Positions 48,712 to 60,964 of a stretch of 64,000 bases of DNA are shown piece after piece; position 1 is the first letter of the stretch; every line of letters begins with the position of its first letter. The notes beneath the pieces are model-generated. The model worked only from the letters and a program-made list of their open reading frames with translations. It had not been told where the DNA came from and searched no databases. Where the stretch lies: positions 23,077,491-23,141,490 of the forward strand of contig CM052361.1 of the NCBI GenBank assembly GCA_028551475.1. Direction: 5' to 3'. The DNA is from Casuarina equisetifolia. Lineage: Eukaryota; Streptophyta; Magnoliopsida; Fagales; Casuarinaceae. Both the position numbers and the translations under genes were made by a program.

Positions 48712-50206
48712 CTAGACATCCGATAGAAAACATTGCTTGCCTCAGCTATAAAACCACATTTAGCATACATGTCGACAAGGGCACTGCTCACAAATATATC
48801 ATCTGCAACACCAATCACCATTGCATACCCATGAATCTCCTTACCGTACTGTTATGCTGTCGCGTAACTCCTCGAGTAACTGGTCGATTAATGGGTTGAT
48901 CACCCAGAAAACAATCGACGTATCTCTTGTTGGATCGCCCTATGGTGACCAACTAAGAGAAGAAGACTTTGGTTTTGTTCGAGGAAACCAACCTCCACAT
49001 GAGTATGGGAAATTTCAGCTTGTTTCATTCTTGGTGCCTTCCCGTTTAAATACACAACAAGGTGCCTCTTCCCCATGCAAGGGCTTGAGTGCACGTAGCA
49101 ACGAAAAGACCAGCCTTTGTCTAAAACATCATTACAGTAGGCTGTCTAACACATCATTACAAAAGGATTCAGGCCAGGCTAGTCTAACAAATAGCCTTCT
49201 ACATGGCACGCCTTAAGGGCGTGTGCCCGACACTAACAGCAATTCAGAAAACAACTTAAGGGCACGCGTAACCTTACCCCTACACGCAAACCCGAGGTGG
49301 TCCTTAGAGAACTCAAAAGATAATCAAAAGTTGGGAGGATCATAACACGTACCTCACATTGGCCGCAGTTGCACAAGCAGGCAGGAGACTACTTAGTGTA
49401 GTCCATGTTAGATAGAACCCTTGATCCAACAGCTTTCCAAAAGTAGCAAAAGCCTCCTCATTGCGAAAGTTGTGCACAAATCCTGATATCACAGAAGTCC
49501 AAGATACCACGTCAGGCTCAACCCCGTTGCTGCGCATCAATCTGAAAAGTTCAGAGACCATTACTTCACCTCCTTTTTGTGAAAACCCCGTAATTAAGGT
49601 ATTCCAAGTCACGACATTAGGCTTCACTCCTAAAGCCTGCATCTTTTCTACCAAGGACAGTGCTTCCTTGGCAAACCCGTGTCGAGCATAGCCCGAAACC
49701 ATAGCGTTCAAAGCCACTAAATCCTTCTCAACCACTGAATCGTAAACTCACCTTGCCCTTTCAATTTGACCGCATTTGGAGTACGTATCAATCAAAGCGC
49801 TAGTAACGAAAGCATCGGATTCAAACGAACATTTGAAAATGTACTTTCTCGCCGGTTTCTCCATCCAAGACGCGCCCGCAGGCCTTAAGAACGCTGGGAA
49901 TTACAAATTCGTTGGGTCTGATCACTTGTCCCTTCATCTCACAGAACATACCCAGAGCCCCCTCATAAAAGCCGTAACGAACGTCAGACCCGACAAGGAC
50001 GATCCAGCGACGTGGATTCGTTGGGGAATTTCATCGAACAATCTGCGAGCATAGGATAATTCTCCGCCTCCCACGTAGAGGGACACGAACCTGACGGCAA
50101 AATGAGTTAAACGAGCCAAGCCAGTGATGATAAAGTGCGCGTGGAGCTTCTTTCCCGACTGCAACGTCTGACCACAACTGCCCATGTCCATGATTATCGC
50201 CGGCAT
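48712..50206 (-). pseudogene. PPR pseudogene, copy 2 (5' two-thirds), split by a solo LTR
   Basis: Co-linear with 37.59-38.59 kb and still about 90% or more identical in coding parts. It starts MPAIIMDMGSCG at 50206. A small deletion near 50.02 kb shifts the frame in the first repeats, and another near 49.84 kb removes several bases. From 49735 to about 49353 the frame is open again (VVTWNTLITGFSQKGGEV). A retrotransposon LTR then interrupts it, and it resumes with KEIHGYAMVIGVADD to about 48712. The C-terminal third is missing here. The upstream flank to about 51.65 kb belongs to the same duplication. Confidence 0.9.
48850..49347. mobile_element. Solo LTR (498 bp) with 5-bp target duplication
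   Basis: The element begins TGTTATG and ends CATAACA, perfect 7-bp inverted ends with the canonical TG...CA. It is flanked on both sides by CGTAC (48845-48849 and 49348-49352). Removing the element plus one CGTAC restores the PPR sequence seen at 37.72 kb. No internal gag-pol or second LTR is present, so it is the product of LTR-LTR recombination. Superfamily and orientation cannot be told from the LTR alone. The open frame at 48821-49216 is part of it and is not a gene. Confidence 0.9.
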
Positions 50207-52829
50207 TGGTATGAGTTCTGGACAAAGCAGCAGACCATTTCAGTCGGTGAATAAGGGAACTGAAAATCGGCTGCCTTTAACGCTAAAAACTAGCAGTGCA
50301 ATGAATGGGCCATAATGCTTGGTTCAATGACATTACAGCAATGACATACTGAATCCGGTTACAAAAATCAAGAAGTTTGATCCACTAAAATTGACCTGGC
50401 CCAATAACGAGTTAACCTCCCACTTGCCTACCCAGAAATTGTCCTTTTATTTTCATTCATAACTGTTATTTCCATAGAAACTAATCGACTAATGATTAAC
50501 AAAGCTCATATGTTTATACAAGAAATGGTTCTATACTTGTAATGGTAAAGATAACATTGGATTTCTTCCTACTTTCCGTTGGTTTCTTCATGATTATTTG
50601 CCTTTTGTGTTGTCTATTTGTGCAGCACAGCTCTTTTACAGGCCTCTCTTTTGTTTTCATCGGTGGGCTCAAAATATAATATTTAATTCATTTAGTCAAA
50701 AAATGTGGAGAAATCATATACACAAATATGATTCAGCCACTGCATCAGGGTCTAGGCATAATACCAATACCAAGTCTCATGTGCCCATTTGATTAACTAG
50801 ATGAACATTCATGTTTAATTTTAATTTTAAGTATACTTAAGTTTGAGTTTGATAAGATGAGATCAATGTTGGTTTATCTAAACCATCAATTCCTAGTAGT
50901 TCTATTGTAAATGCCAGTAGAGAAATAAAGGAGTATTCTTCTTTAAAAAGCAAACTATATATATTAATCATATGAGTACATAATTACAAAGTCTAATTAT
51001 ATAAAAATAAAATTGCAAGAACCAACTTTATATTTTAATTTTGTGCTAAGATAGTTACTAGTTATATTACATAAGTGAAGATTTTAATTAATTTACATAA
51101 AAACATAAAATGATATAAATACTAGTTATGCGTCATATATTGTGTAATGAATATGTTTCAATTTATTGATTCTTTTACTTTTCTATACTCCTTTTTGACA
51201 AGTCTTTTTACTAGCCGTGACTAATATATTTGATAGTGTTGACAAATCATTTGCTTGTTTTACATCAAGCTAAACCTTTTTTTAGCATGACAAAATTTAA
51301 CTTGTTTTAGACAGTTCTTTTATGACTTTTATGGTCATACATGTGACAGGAGCACTCACCATTATGAATATAGGATATTTAAAATAGTGTCCCCATTAAA
51401 CTTCTATAATTAGTGCAACAAATTTGAATTCTTTCTTTTATGTCTACATTACAATGACTTTTTAGTTAAAAAGTTCAAATTACATTAATTTGTTACATAG
51501 GACTATTAATATCATGTATAAACTAATTATGAAGTTGTTAATTTTTTTAAATTACATATATTATGATTCTATCAATTGAATTTAAAAAAATTATCATTTA
51601 TAAATATTTGGTTTTTAATTATTAACATAGTTATTGACATTGGCTATAGATAAGAACAATTCTAATTGGTCTAAACAGCCTCGGAAATCCCTTTATAGTC
51701 GAAGATAGACCCACGCACAAAGCCTCTCAAAAGCCTGTTTGAGAAAAATCCGCAGGCCAAAAAATTGAATCTTGCAATTTGTGTTTGGAATTTGGAACAA
51801 GTATGTTTAATTTCTTTCCAAAAGATGATAAGCATTTTAAGGACTATTCACATAAAAAGATGATGACCATTTGACCAGGTAAAGTCTAGCGTGTTTGATC
51901 TGAGCATTTTTTTTTTTCCCCGAACTAAACAACTTAGCTCAGCAGCAATTTATTTCTTATACATGAGAATAATCTAAGAACTCCATAGCCTACTTTTGAC
52001 TTCATAGTAGACCAAAAGAAGAAAACACCTTAACAGCTTGCACTTACACCTACCAAAAAATATACCAAGTCTTGTGTGCCAATTTTATTAATTAGATGAA
52101 CATTTTTGTTTAATTTTCATTTAGAGTATAGGTTAAGTTTAAGTTACACAAGATAGAATCAATTTTGGCTAATCTAAATAGCCAAGTGATACTAAGCTCT
52201 ATCAGAAATGATAAGTGAAGTAGATGAAGCTGTCCAAAGTTCAACCAATTTTTTGTTTTTTATCAAAGGAAGTCCTAATAATATGAGTTTAAGTTTTGTC
52301 ACAATCATAATACTTAAAGGTCAAAAGGATTACCGATTAAAATCAATCAAATAAATTTTGTAGAAATAATTTAATAAGAGTAAAAATGTTTTAATATTAT
52401 AGAAATTTAATTTGTTGATCATTTTCCATTTTATGCATATACTAAATTTTCTAAGTGAAACTTGAGTGTGTCATCCAATCAAAGTATTCAAAATTCAAAT
52501 GCCTACTTGTGAATTCTAGCACTTGCAACCACAAAAAAGTGAAAAGTATATTGTACAATAATAATTAAAAAAGGGATGGTACAATCTCTAGCCAAACAAA
52601 AAGTATGATATTTAAGCAAAGAACAACCAAAAACATGTTTTCTACCCAAATGATTGATTCTGAAAAGTGCCTATCAAAATGAACAAAGTTTTCTACTAAC
52701 TACCTAATATGATAGAATATTTTATTTTTTATATTTGATTTGTTACATTAATTTAAGAGAAGAAGTTTAGTTCTTTCTGAAGATATGTACTCTTACAGTT
52801 TTTTTTTCTTAACTCACTAATGAATCTTC
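50207..52829. other. Intergenic, duplicated PPR upstream flank
   Basis: To about 51.65 kb this is a diverged copy of 38.6-40.85 kb. 52.04-52.21 kb repeats the 39.92-40.09 kb block again, and 52.22-52.42 kb repeats 46.98-47.2 kb. No gene is recognised. Confidence 0.55.
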
Positions 52830-52924
52830 ACCCTGGTCGCTGTTCGATGCTCTGTTCTGATGTTAGTGAATGGACACCACTTACGAAGTAGATAATACAG
52901 CACACAAACATCAGTAGACATAAA

Positions 52925-53226
52925 CTAGGCGCTCCGCATAAGCTCCCATAAGCTGCAACTGATAAAGGGAAACAAACTTCGACCGTGTTCAACCATTCCA
53001 GAATGGCTACATGCTGTGAGAACCGCTGTGAAAGTAAGGTTGTCAAGCTTCTTCCCTTCTTCCTTATCCATCTGATTGAAAAGCTCGATTGCTTCGTTGC
53101 AGTACCCATGATTAGCATACACAAATATCATGGAATTCGAAGTAACTATAGTCCTCTTTGACATCCGATAGAAAAATTCCTTGCTTCAGCTATAAAACCA
53201 CACTTAGCATACATGTCGACAAGGAT
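52925..53226 (-). pseudogene. PPR pseudogene, copy 3 (internal fragment)
   Basis: Encodes IFVYANHGYCNEAIELFNQM and TFTAVLTACSHSGMVEHGRS, matching the centre of the intact PPR protein. The C-terminal third is deleted: the coding part joins straight to the 3'-flank block (52.81-52.95 kb) that in the intact locus lies about 0.65 kb beyond the stop codon. On its other side, at about 53224, the PPR sequence changes abruptly into an RLP fragment. Confidence 0.88.
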
Positions 53227-53450
53227 TTTCTCTATTTTCTCTTCCGTTAATGTAGGACTTGAGACTTTCCACCAATCAATTTTGTAGTCAAATTAATGAT
53301 TTTTCTAATGGTTCTTCTACATTGGAAAATCTTGATTTGAGTGGCAACAACTTGGAAGGGCTAATACCAATTTCTATTTTTGAACTTCAAGGTCTTAAGT
53401 GACGTTCTCTTTCTTCAAGCAACTTTTCTAGCTCTTTGAAACCTAGTTAA
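53224..53450 (+). pseudogene. RLP LRR fragment fused to PPR copy 3
   Basis: The plus strand aligns with the RLP 3 segment starting at 44.13 kb (FSLPSLQELRLSNN to LKWLSLSSNNF). It reads ENLDLSGNNLEGLIPISIFE with several stops. Only about two LRRs remain. No start, membrane helix or promoter is attached. Confidence 0.85.
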
Positions 53451-53795
53451 GAAATCTTTCAATCATATTTGTTAACGACTTAAGATCAAATATTAGAGCT
53501 TTAAAAACAAACCTTTGTTTTCATGAGTAAACATAAATCCTGGCCACAACGCCAACGGGAGGGGAGCTCCCACCTGTCGGAAGAAATTCCAAGTCTTTGT
53601 CTGTTATTGACTGGGTTCTTCGTGCATACACTTGCACGAATTCGTATATTTGATTATTTATGATTGAATCAAATTAGTTTACGTTATGAGTTTATTTCAT
53701 TATTCTAAAAATGATTTGTCAATTTCTTAGTAAACTACAAATTGACATAAATCGAGAAAAATTAACAAATTCAAAGTAATTTTCCCCAAATTTCA

Positions 53796-53810
53796 TTGAC
53801 TTCAAGTCAA
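53796..53810. promoter_or_regulatory. Inverted W-box pair TTGACTTCAAGTCAA
   Basis: A perfect inverted pair of TTGACTT half-sites around one central base. Half-sites match WRKY W-boxes. It begins a longer repeated module running to about 53.9 kb. Confidence 0.4.
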
Positions 53811-55177
53811 AAAGAAATTTCTTTTGAGTAAAAGAAAAGCAAAAGCAAATGTGTACTGATGATCGATGATGATTTCTTCAAAGTTAAAAAGATATCCGGA
53901 TTTGATTTATTGACCGCAAGTCAAAAAGAAAATTGTTTTAAATAAAAACAACAGAAAGCACATGTTAATGGATGACCGATGGTGATTCCAATTCATGAAA
54001 CCAAGGTGAGATGCAAACCAAGTTAAGACCATCGAAACAGTAAAATCTGGCTTGTTTGATTGAGTTACCAAACTATTGCACAGTTGCCTCCCACAAAACA
54101 ACTTTGACTAAGCAACAAATAACTTATGGAATAACTTGTTTTACACGGGGATAGTTTGAGCGCTTAACAACCAGACCTTTGTTTTCACTAGCAAATTTTT
54201 ACGTGAATTGATTTTGAATTTTACTTTTGCTAATATTCACTATTTTTATAGTGTATAAAGTAACATAAATTCTGATAACATATCCTCGATTGTGTAATAG
54301 ACATCCTAAATTGTTCAAAATATAACACGTATGTTATCTTTGTTTTCCTGTAATCCTTTTGTCAAGTCTTGTTCAAAACCCACCTCTACACCACTCCAAA
54401 ACAGTCTTTCCCTTTTCTTCTGCTTTTACCCATCTCGACGATGGTCTAACGCGATACCCAATGCCAAACATGAAAATAAATTAATTCCTTCTCGTATCAG
54501 ATTTGACCTCAGTACGATCCATGGCAGAACTTTGGGCCAGCTACCTTTTACGTCTTTTTATAAGATGACTGAAACTTTGCCGATAGCTCGAATAAGACGG
54601 CTAAGACCGTTCACATGGAAAAGTGTGGCGTGTTTGATTGAGTTATCAGACCTTTTCCTTTGAGCCAAACAACTCCTGCTCCGAAACAAAAGACTCGTCT
54701 TACGCGGACATGCTTTGAGGAGGACTCCATGTGTCTGCTTTCGATTTCACAAGAGACCACAGGTAGCATTCCCATCGTCCGCGTCATCTCTCTTCCAACC
54801 CAAATATAAATATAATGGGCTTTATTATATTTGCATGTCGAATAACAGTATTGAATTAATCTTGAAGAATGTATTTCATTTCTATTATCATTCTCTTTTA
54901 AGTTAAAAAAAATTATTGGTACTTTGTCGTGTTTGAAAAATTTGGTGTATTAAAAAACTTCTTTTTCTTTTTTGTCGAGACAGTGGCCGTTCGTAGTGTC
55001 ACCGATAAACTAAGTTTTATAATGTTAGAAAGATCTTATTTCAAGAAAAAAAATGTTAATTTTATGGAAATATACTCGAGTGATTTTATTTTATTTTATA
55101 AAATACAATAAAAATAATATTAAATTATCTCATTAACCTAAGCAAAAAGGATATTTAGAATTACTAGTAGATACAAA

Positions 55178-55193
55178 TTGACTTGCAAGTCAA
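55178..55193. promoter_or_regulatory. Perfect 16-bp palindrome TTGACTTGCAAGTCAA
   Basis: Fully self-complementary, with a W-box on each strand. Followed by AAAAGTAAAG and TGAGTAAAAG, as at 63.32 kb. Confidence 0.4.
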
Positions 55194-56576
55194 AAAGTAA
55201 AGTTTTTGAGTAAAAGGTAAAAGAAGAACAATGAGAACTTACGACCCATGCCCGATGACGAATTCAAAGTTAAAAAGACGTTGGGATTTATGTTATTAGA
55301 GCTCTAGAATTTGGTCTTTTGGACCAAAAACAAAGGTTGCTAGCTTTTGAGGCAATGTGATTATCGCTTTGAAACCAAGCCTTTGTTTTCACGAGTTACG
55401 AGAAAAAGGGACAACAATGCCAACGTGATCTCCAACCTATCAAAAAATAATCGTTAGTTTAGTTGTCTTGAATATGGATTTCATTGTATTTTATTTATTA
55501 AACAGAAGTTAATTCACATATTATATAAAATGTATTCTAATTCCTTTGGATGATGTTACTGATTGATTAAATAAAGACAAGACATTGTAAACAACGTGAC
55601 TCTATCATCAAACTATGATTGGTTTTTCTTCTATTGCTTCTTTTACCTAAAATAATTTTAGCATTTTTCAATCTTTGATTGTGCTTGACAAACATATTCA
55701 ATAGAAAAACCTTTTCATCCCTCATAAAACATTATCTTATACTATGTGAAATGGTTTATACTTTCCTAATCCATAAAAAACAGTACATTATCATTGCTAA
55801 TAAATTATCAAAATTAAAGTATTTAAATTTCATATAATATGCAGATTTGCTAAAGATATTAAGGGAGAGATTGTTCCCATAGACAAATAAATTACATGCA
55901 TTTATAACATAAATTTAAAGCAGAGAGTATTAACTCTCTAAAAATACATGCTGCGAAACTAATATTATACAATTTTTTTGCGAAGATATTACAAGTTTTA
56001 GATTTAAGTGAAAGTATAAATGAATTTAAGTCATTGATCCAAGTTAAAAGAGGTGGTAAAGCATAAATGTAAATTACAAAGTCACAAAAATAGACCGATA
56101 AGAAAAGACAGAAATAATGCATGTATGTATTTCTACTATCAATTCTATCATGAGCATTCTAAGTTACTCATAGGAAATTTGTCAAGATTGTGCCCAAAAT
56201 ATTCCAGCAAATTAGAATATCGAAATCTTCGCAGGAGCCGAATTTTTGGGAACAATCAACCAGTACAATTATTGCCTGTAGATAAGCGTGTTCCATTTGG
56301 ATTGTTTGTTTATTTCATTTGGTTGTTACATCCGAGACTTCCAAGTCAAAAAGCGAACTTTGCCCAGGAAAAGAGAAAAGCCAGAAGGTGTACTCTTACT
56401 TTCGGCAGGTGGCACTTTTTCAAAGTATAGACATGGGACTAGGTCGTAGAATAAGAGATTCTCAAAATTAAAAACTTCCAAGGGGTCTATATATGTCTTC
56501 CTTGCAATGAACTATCGGTACAAGGAATCACTGACCATTGCATTCCCTTTCCAGTCTTCGTGCTTCTCTTCACCCG

Positions 56577-56613
56577 TCTTCTTCTTCTTCTTCTTCTTCT
56601 TCCTCCTCCTCCC
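56577..56613 (+). repeat. TTC/TCC trinucleotide run in the RLP 4 leader
   Basis: About nine TTC units, then TCC units, just upstream of the RLP 4 start. RLP 3 has only a short version, so the run expanded in this copy. Confidence 0.85.
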
Positions 56614-56705
56614 ATTCCACACCTTTGGTTCCCAACTATTTCCCAGCGTAGGCGGTTTTCATCGAAGCGGCTTGTGTTTGTGGGACTCACCCTCATCTAC
56701 CCATC

Positions 56706-59056
56706 ATGAGAGGTTCACTCTTTTCATGGTTTTTCTTGATGTCCATTTACTCGCTTTCTTTCAGCTTCTCTATTTTTGTGGTGTCTGGCCAATGTCTTGG
56801 CAATCAAAAGACCTTCTTATTGCAATTAAAGAACAATCTTACATTTGATTCTGATGCTTCAACAAAACTTGTTACGTAGAATCAGAATGTTGATTGTTGT
56901 TCTTGGGGAGGTGTAACTTGTAGTGACGGATATGTTATTGGTCTTGATTTATCAAACGAGTCTATTTGGGCAGGATTTAACAATAGAAGCAGCCTTATTG
57001 GTCTTTCATATCTCCAAAGCTTGGATTTAAGTAGCAACAACTTGGAAGGGCCAATACCAATTTCCATCTTTGAACTCCAACATCTCAAATGGCTTTCTCT
57101 CTCTTCAAACAACTTTTCTGGCTCTTTACATAATCAACTTTCAAGCAAAACCAATAAATTTTCTAATGATTCTTTATTGGAAAAACTTGATTTAAGTAAC
57201 AACAACTTGGAAGGGCCAATACCAATCTATATCTTTTTACTCCAACGTCTCAATTGGCTTTCTCTTTCTTCAAACAACCTTTTTGGATCTTTACATTTTG
57301 GGGTGACTCAGTTAAATTATCTCTCACTTTTTAACCAATCTGTTTTAAACTATCTAAACCTTTCAACAAATAGATTTAAAGGAGAGATACCTAATTGGAT
57401 TTAGGATCTTACATTCCTTGAGCATTTAAATCTTTCTCATAACTCTCTGGAGACTAATAGGACCTTTCACCAATGAGCATTTGAAAATCATAGACCTTAA
57501 CTCCAATCAACTTAAAGGGCAACTCCTAGATTTTCCATATGTCCACTACTTGGATTTATCAAGCAATAATTTCAATTCTATAATACTTGCCAACATTTCA
57601 TCTGCTTTCTTTGTTTCTTTTTCAAACAACATCCTTCATGAGAGCATTCCTCAATCAATATGCAATGTAGAAAATCTTCAAGTTCTAGACTTGTCCAATA
57701 ATTCCTTGAATGGCACCATTCCTTAATGCTTGATTGAGTTAAGTAGCACTCTTGCAATGCTAAATCTTGGGAGCAACAAGCTTCATGGCACAATATATGA
57801 TATGTTTCCAAACAATTGTGCGTTACAAACCTTAGCTCTCAATGAAAACCAATTACAAGGAAAGTTACCAAAATCTTTAGCCAATTGCCTTATGGTGAAG
57901 GTATTAGACATCGGGAACAACAACATCAAAGATACTTTCCATCTCATTTGAAGAACATATCCACAATGAAGGTCCTCATCTTGAGATCAAACAAATTCCA
58001 TGGGCATATTCCTCATTTAGGTAATGATGCTAAATGGTCAATGCTTCAAATCTTAGATCTAGCATCAAACAATTTTATGGGAAGCTTTCCAAAAATCACC
58101 TTTTCTTCCATGAGAGCCATGATAAATGAAGGTAAGGCCAAGTCAAATATTGATTATCTCCAATATAACCACTCTAGTAGACCAATCTATGCTCATATGC
58201 CACCTCGTCCTTCAACTCTTGTTAGCTACCCTACTCATCCAGCCCTCGATTGTAGTCGCTTTTCTTGTCGAGGTAATGTTTTTTATCATTATCGTTATAT
58301 TCAAGATGGCCATGAGCAAACTGATAGTCATTATTGTGGTGGACAATCTATAAAAATAGGACAATCCCCATCATTCCACTATCAAGATGTGGTAGCACTT
58401 ACCTTCAAAGGATCAACTATGAGACTACAAAAGATCTTGGCTATCTTTACCACTCTTGACTTTTCTTGCAACAACTTTGATGGTCCAATACCAAAAGAGA
58501 TTGGGGAACTCAAATTGTTACATGCTCTTAAACTATCGCATAATGCTTTTCGGGGTCCTATTCCACCATCGTTGGGGGAATTAACTAATCTTGAGTCGTT
58601 GGATTTGTCAAGTAATAATCTTATAGGCAAGATTCCTATGAAACTTGTTGATGGTCTTATTTTTCTCCAAGTGCTCAACCTTTCATTCAACCAATTGGAA
58701 GGACAAATTCCAAAAATTAAGCAATTTGCTACATTTGAAAATACCTCCTTTGAGGGAAATAAAGCATTGTGTGGTTTTCCTTTGAGTTCAAAGTGCACAA
58801 ATGAGGAGCCACCAACTCATGAAGGAACTCAGTTAAATTCTAAGACCTCAATTGATTGGAATTACATCAGTGTTGAATTGGGATTTTTTTTTTTGGCATA
58901 GGAATAGTAATTTTACCCCTTATGTTTTGGAAGAAATGGAGGTTAAGGTATCACCAATGTGTTGATAACGTTCTTTCTAGAATTTGTCCTGAATTATATC
59001 AAAGAGGAAATTATCATCGACAAAGAGCAAACAACAATCAAAGACTAAGGCATTAG
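56706..59056 (+). pseudogene. LRR receptor-like protein (RLP) pseudogene 4
   Basis: Paralogue of RLP 3 with the same start context, signal peptide and CCSWGGVTC cap. A large in-gene deletion joins the first LRR directly to an LRR equivalent to about 44.23 kb in RLP 3, removing roughly a third of the ectodomain. Lesions: TAG at 56877-56879 and at 57402-57404 (both at Trp positions), a frameshift around 57.45-57.48 kb, TAA at 57724-57726 (Gln position), a frameshift near 57.94 kb, and slippage in the T-run near 58885 inside the membrane-helix codons. The region 57.95-58.88 kb is open and encodes a long His/Tyr/Ser-rich island, the last LRRs and the juxtamembrane cap. After the T-run the tail FWKKWR can be followed to TAG at 59054-59056. 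Confidence 0.9.
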
Positions 59057-59754
59057 TCATTGTTACAAGGTACAATTCCTTTATGTTTGTCACTTTTATT
59101 CTTTTTTTTTAACGATAAAATTACAATAAAAGAAAAACTTCATATTTCATAGCATCTTATTTTAAGAATATTATTTTGTAATTTAGGTTTTGTAGTTATT
59201 TGCATTAACTATGAGGTGGTTGAAAAAAGTGTTCATGAAGACAATAAAATGTTTATACTATTTTGTATGCACATTTCTCAATCATGTGAAAGGCGTTTTG
59301 CTTGATAATGAGTTACAGCACTACACATCTCGTTTACACATGTTGCAGCTAGTATAGTCAAAGGGAATTCATTGAAGTTTATAAGGCCTCTTCAATGATA
59401 ATTATGCTCAATCATTGATTTTTAAGATGAACATTGATACATGACTTGCACTTAATATTCAATTTGCTTCAATGATGTTGTAAATTAAGATGCTTACCTA
59501 CTTAAATTTCCATTTGCATTTACCTCTTTGGGCACTAACTTGTTTTCTAATTTAGTGTAACGTATGATATCATACAATTTCAATCTATTATGTTTTTTAA
59601 GGTGAACGATAGAATGTTTTTGTTTTTATTTTTGTGTGGTTATCTCGTAATTTTTAAAGTAAGAAGCTTACGAGTAAGATTTCAATTAAACTTGTTCGAT
59701 GGTCTTCTTTTTAGTTTCTTCTCCGTACTCAATCTAATTGCAAGAAAAATGGAA
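59057..59754. other. 3' flank of RLP 4
   Basis: Similar to the 3' flank of RLP 3 (46.03-46.54 kb). No gene. Confidence 0.55.
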
Positions 59755-59945
59755 TCCATGAAGCAAACAATTTGCTACATTTCTAGAAACCTCCTTTAAA
59801 AGAAATAAAAAAACTATGCAGCCTTCATTTGAATAGACAGTGCACACATGAAGAACATGTCATCTATTATGTTTTGGATGAAGATGAGAATCTAGTATTT
59901 TAAACATGTTATTGATGTTTTTTCTAGAAAATTTTCTTAATAAGG
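59755..59945 (+). pseudogene. RLP C-terminal relic (fifth RLP copy)
   Basis: DNA around AAGCAAACAATTTGCTACAT and AAACCTCCTTT aligns with the codons for KQFATFENTSFEGNKALCGF in RLP 4. It is followed by a match to CT.EE and to the LMFW.KWR..Y..VD.V membrane-proximal segment. Several stops and frameshifts are present. Much of the spacer and helix is deleted. Confidence 0.7.
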
Positions 59946-60964
59946 AATTGTCACTGAACATAAGGGTCCAAAAGTTTGAAATAAAGGTAACACTGTTGTG
60001 ACTTGCGGCCTTTATAATTTCTTATATCATGAGATGCCTAACTTGAGATGGAGTTTTCTCGGCCATCGACTGGAGAATGGCAGCCTCATAGTGGATGACT
60101 GTTCTCTTGAAGGCCTAAGATGTGTAGGTGGCCGCCGAGATAACGCGCTTTCTGTTTCAGGCCCTCTCTTAAGTTTTCAACCCTTATTTTTGCTTTGTCT
60201 TATTTTCTTACCGAGGATGAAAGTTTTGGGTATTATACAAAAGATGTGTCATTTTTTAACCTAAATTTTCATAGAATAGAAGAAAGTTAATTTCTTTTTG
60301 TAAATGACTTATAAGAGATGATAACACGTTTTTATCTTAAAGAATATTTTCAAGTAAAATGTAAATAATCTGAGTCGCTCTTCCAATAAGGGGATGATAG
60401 AACCCCGCTAGAAACTTGCTTTATTTGCTCCAGCAAAGTTAGCTAAGTTTTGGATGACAAAATAGAAAATTGTAAATGTATCAAACTATAGTTTGAACAA
60501 GTCACGAGGAATTCGAAACATTTCCGACGACTTAGCCTTAGTTGTAGAGGAATTGTACTAAAACACAATATTTGCTGTCTTCCAGGTGATGGCATCAACA
60601 TTGCTGAAAGACATGCCACAAAGTTACAGACAATGGAATCCGGTGCAGCCACTAGTTGTCGCAATCATCGGCTTGCCTCTTGCGTGCCCCGCACCGCAAC
60701 GTGAACGTGATCATTCGATCAGCTCTGGTATAAATGAAGAACGACACCGTTTGACTGCCTCAGTGGAAGCCCCGTGTCTCGTAAAGCCATGTCATCATCC
60801 ACCTCATCCAGCCAGGTCCCCACGAAAGCTCCAACAACAAAATGGTCATGAACTTAACGAAACGTTTATTCTTTGATTTTGTATGTAGCTTTCTTTAAGG
60901 ATTTTTATTTTTTGTTCTGTAGTTTCATGTACTTTCCTTCGGTTGGGATTTCTATGATGGTTCG
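59946..60964. other. Intergenic; no gene recognised
   Basis: Open frames at 59998-60264 and 60586-60876 (+) are of higher GC than their surroundings but carry no motif I recognise. They could be relics of unrelated genes. Confidence 0.35.

Larger units (their letters stand above)
53451..56487. other. Intergenic within the RLP cluster, rich in shared modules
   Basis: Contains palindromes at 53796-53810, 53910-53924 and 55178-55193, and modules with TTTGATTGAGTTA at about 54.05 and 54.63 kb. Blocks with CCTTTGTTTTCA recur near 53.51, 54.18 and 55.38 kb. The open frame at 54331-54663 (+) has no recognisable domain and overlaps repeated DNA; not called. 56.29-56.5 kb is the RLP 4 promoter block. 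Confidence 0.5.

Noticed and set aside
48821..49216. 131-codon open frame
   Set aside because: Lies across the PPR/solo-LTR boundary; part of the LTR.
54331..54663. 110-codon open frame
   Set aside because: Overlaps the repeated GTGTGGCGTG module; no similarity to any known protein family that I can see.
60586..60876. 96-codon open frame of higher GC
   Set aside because: No domain, no splice context; kept only as an intergenic note.
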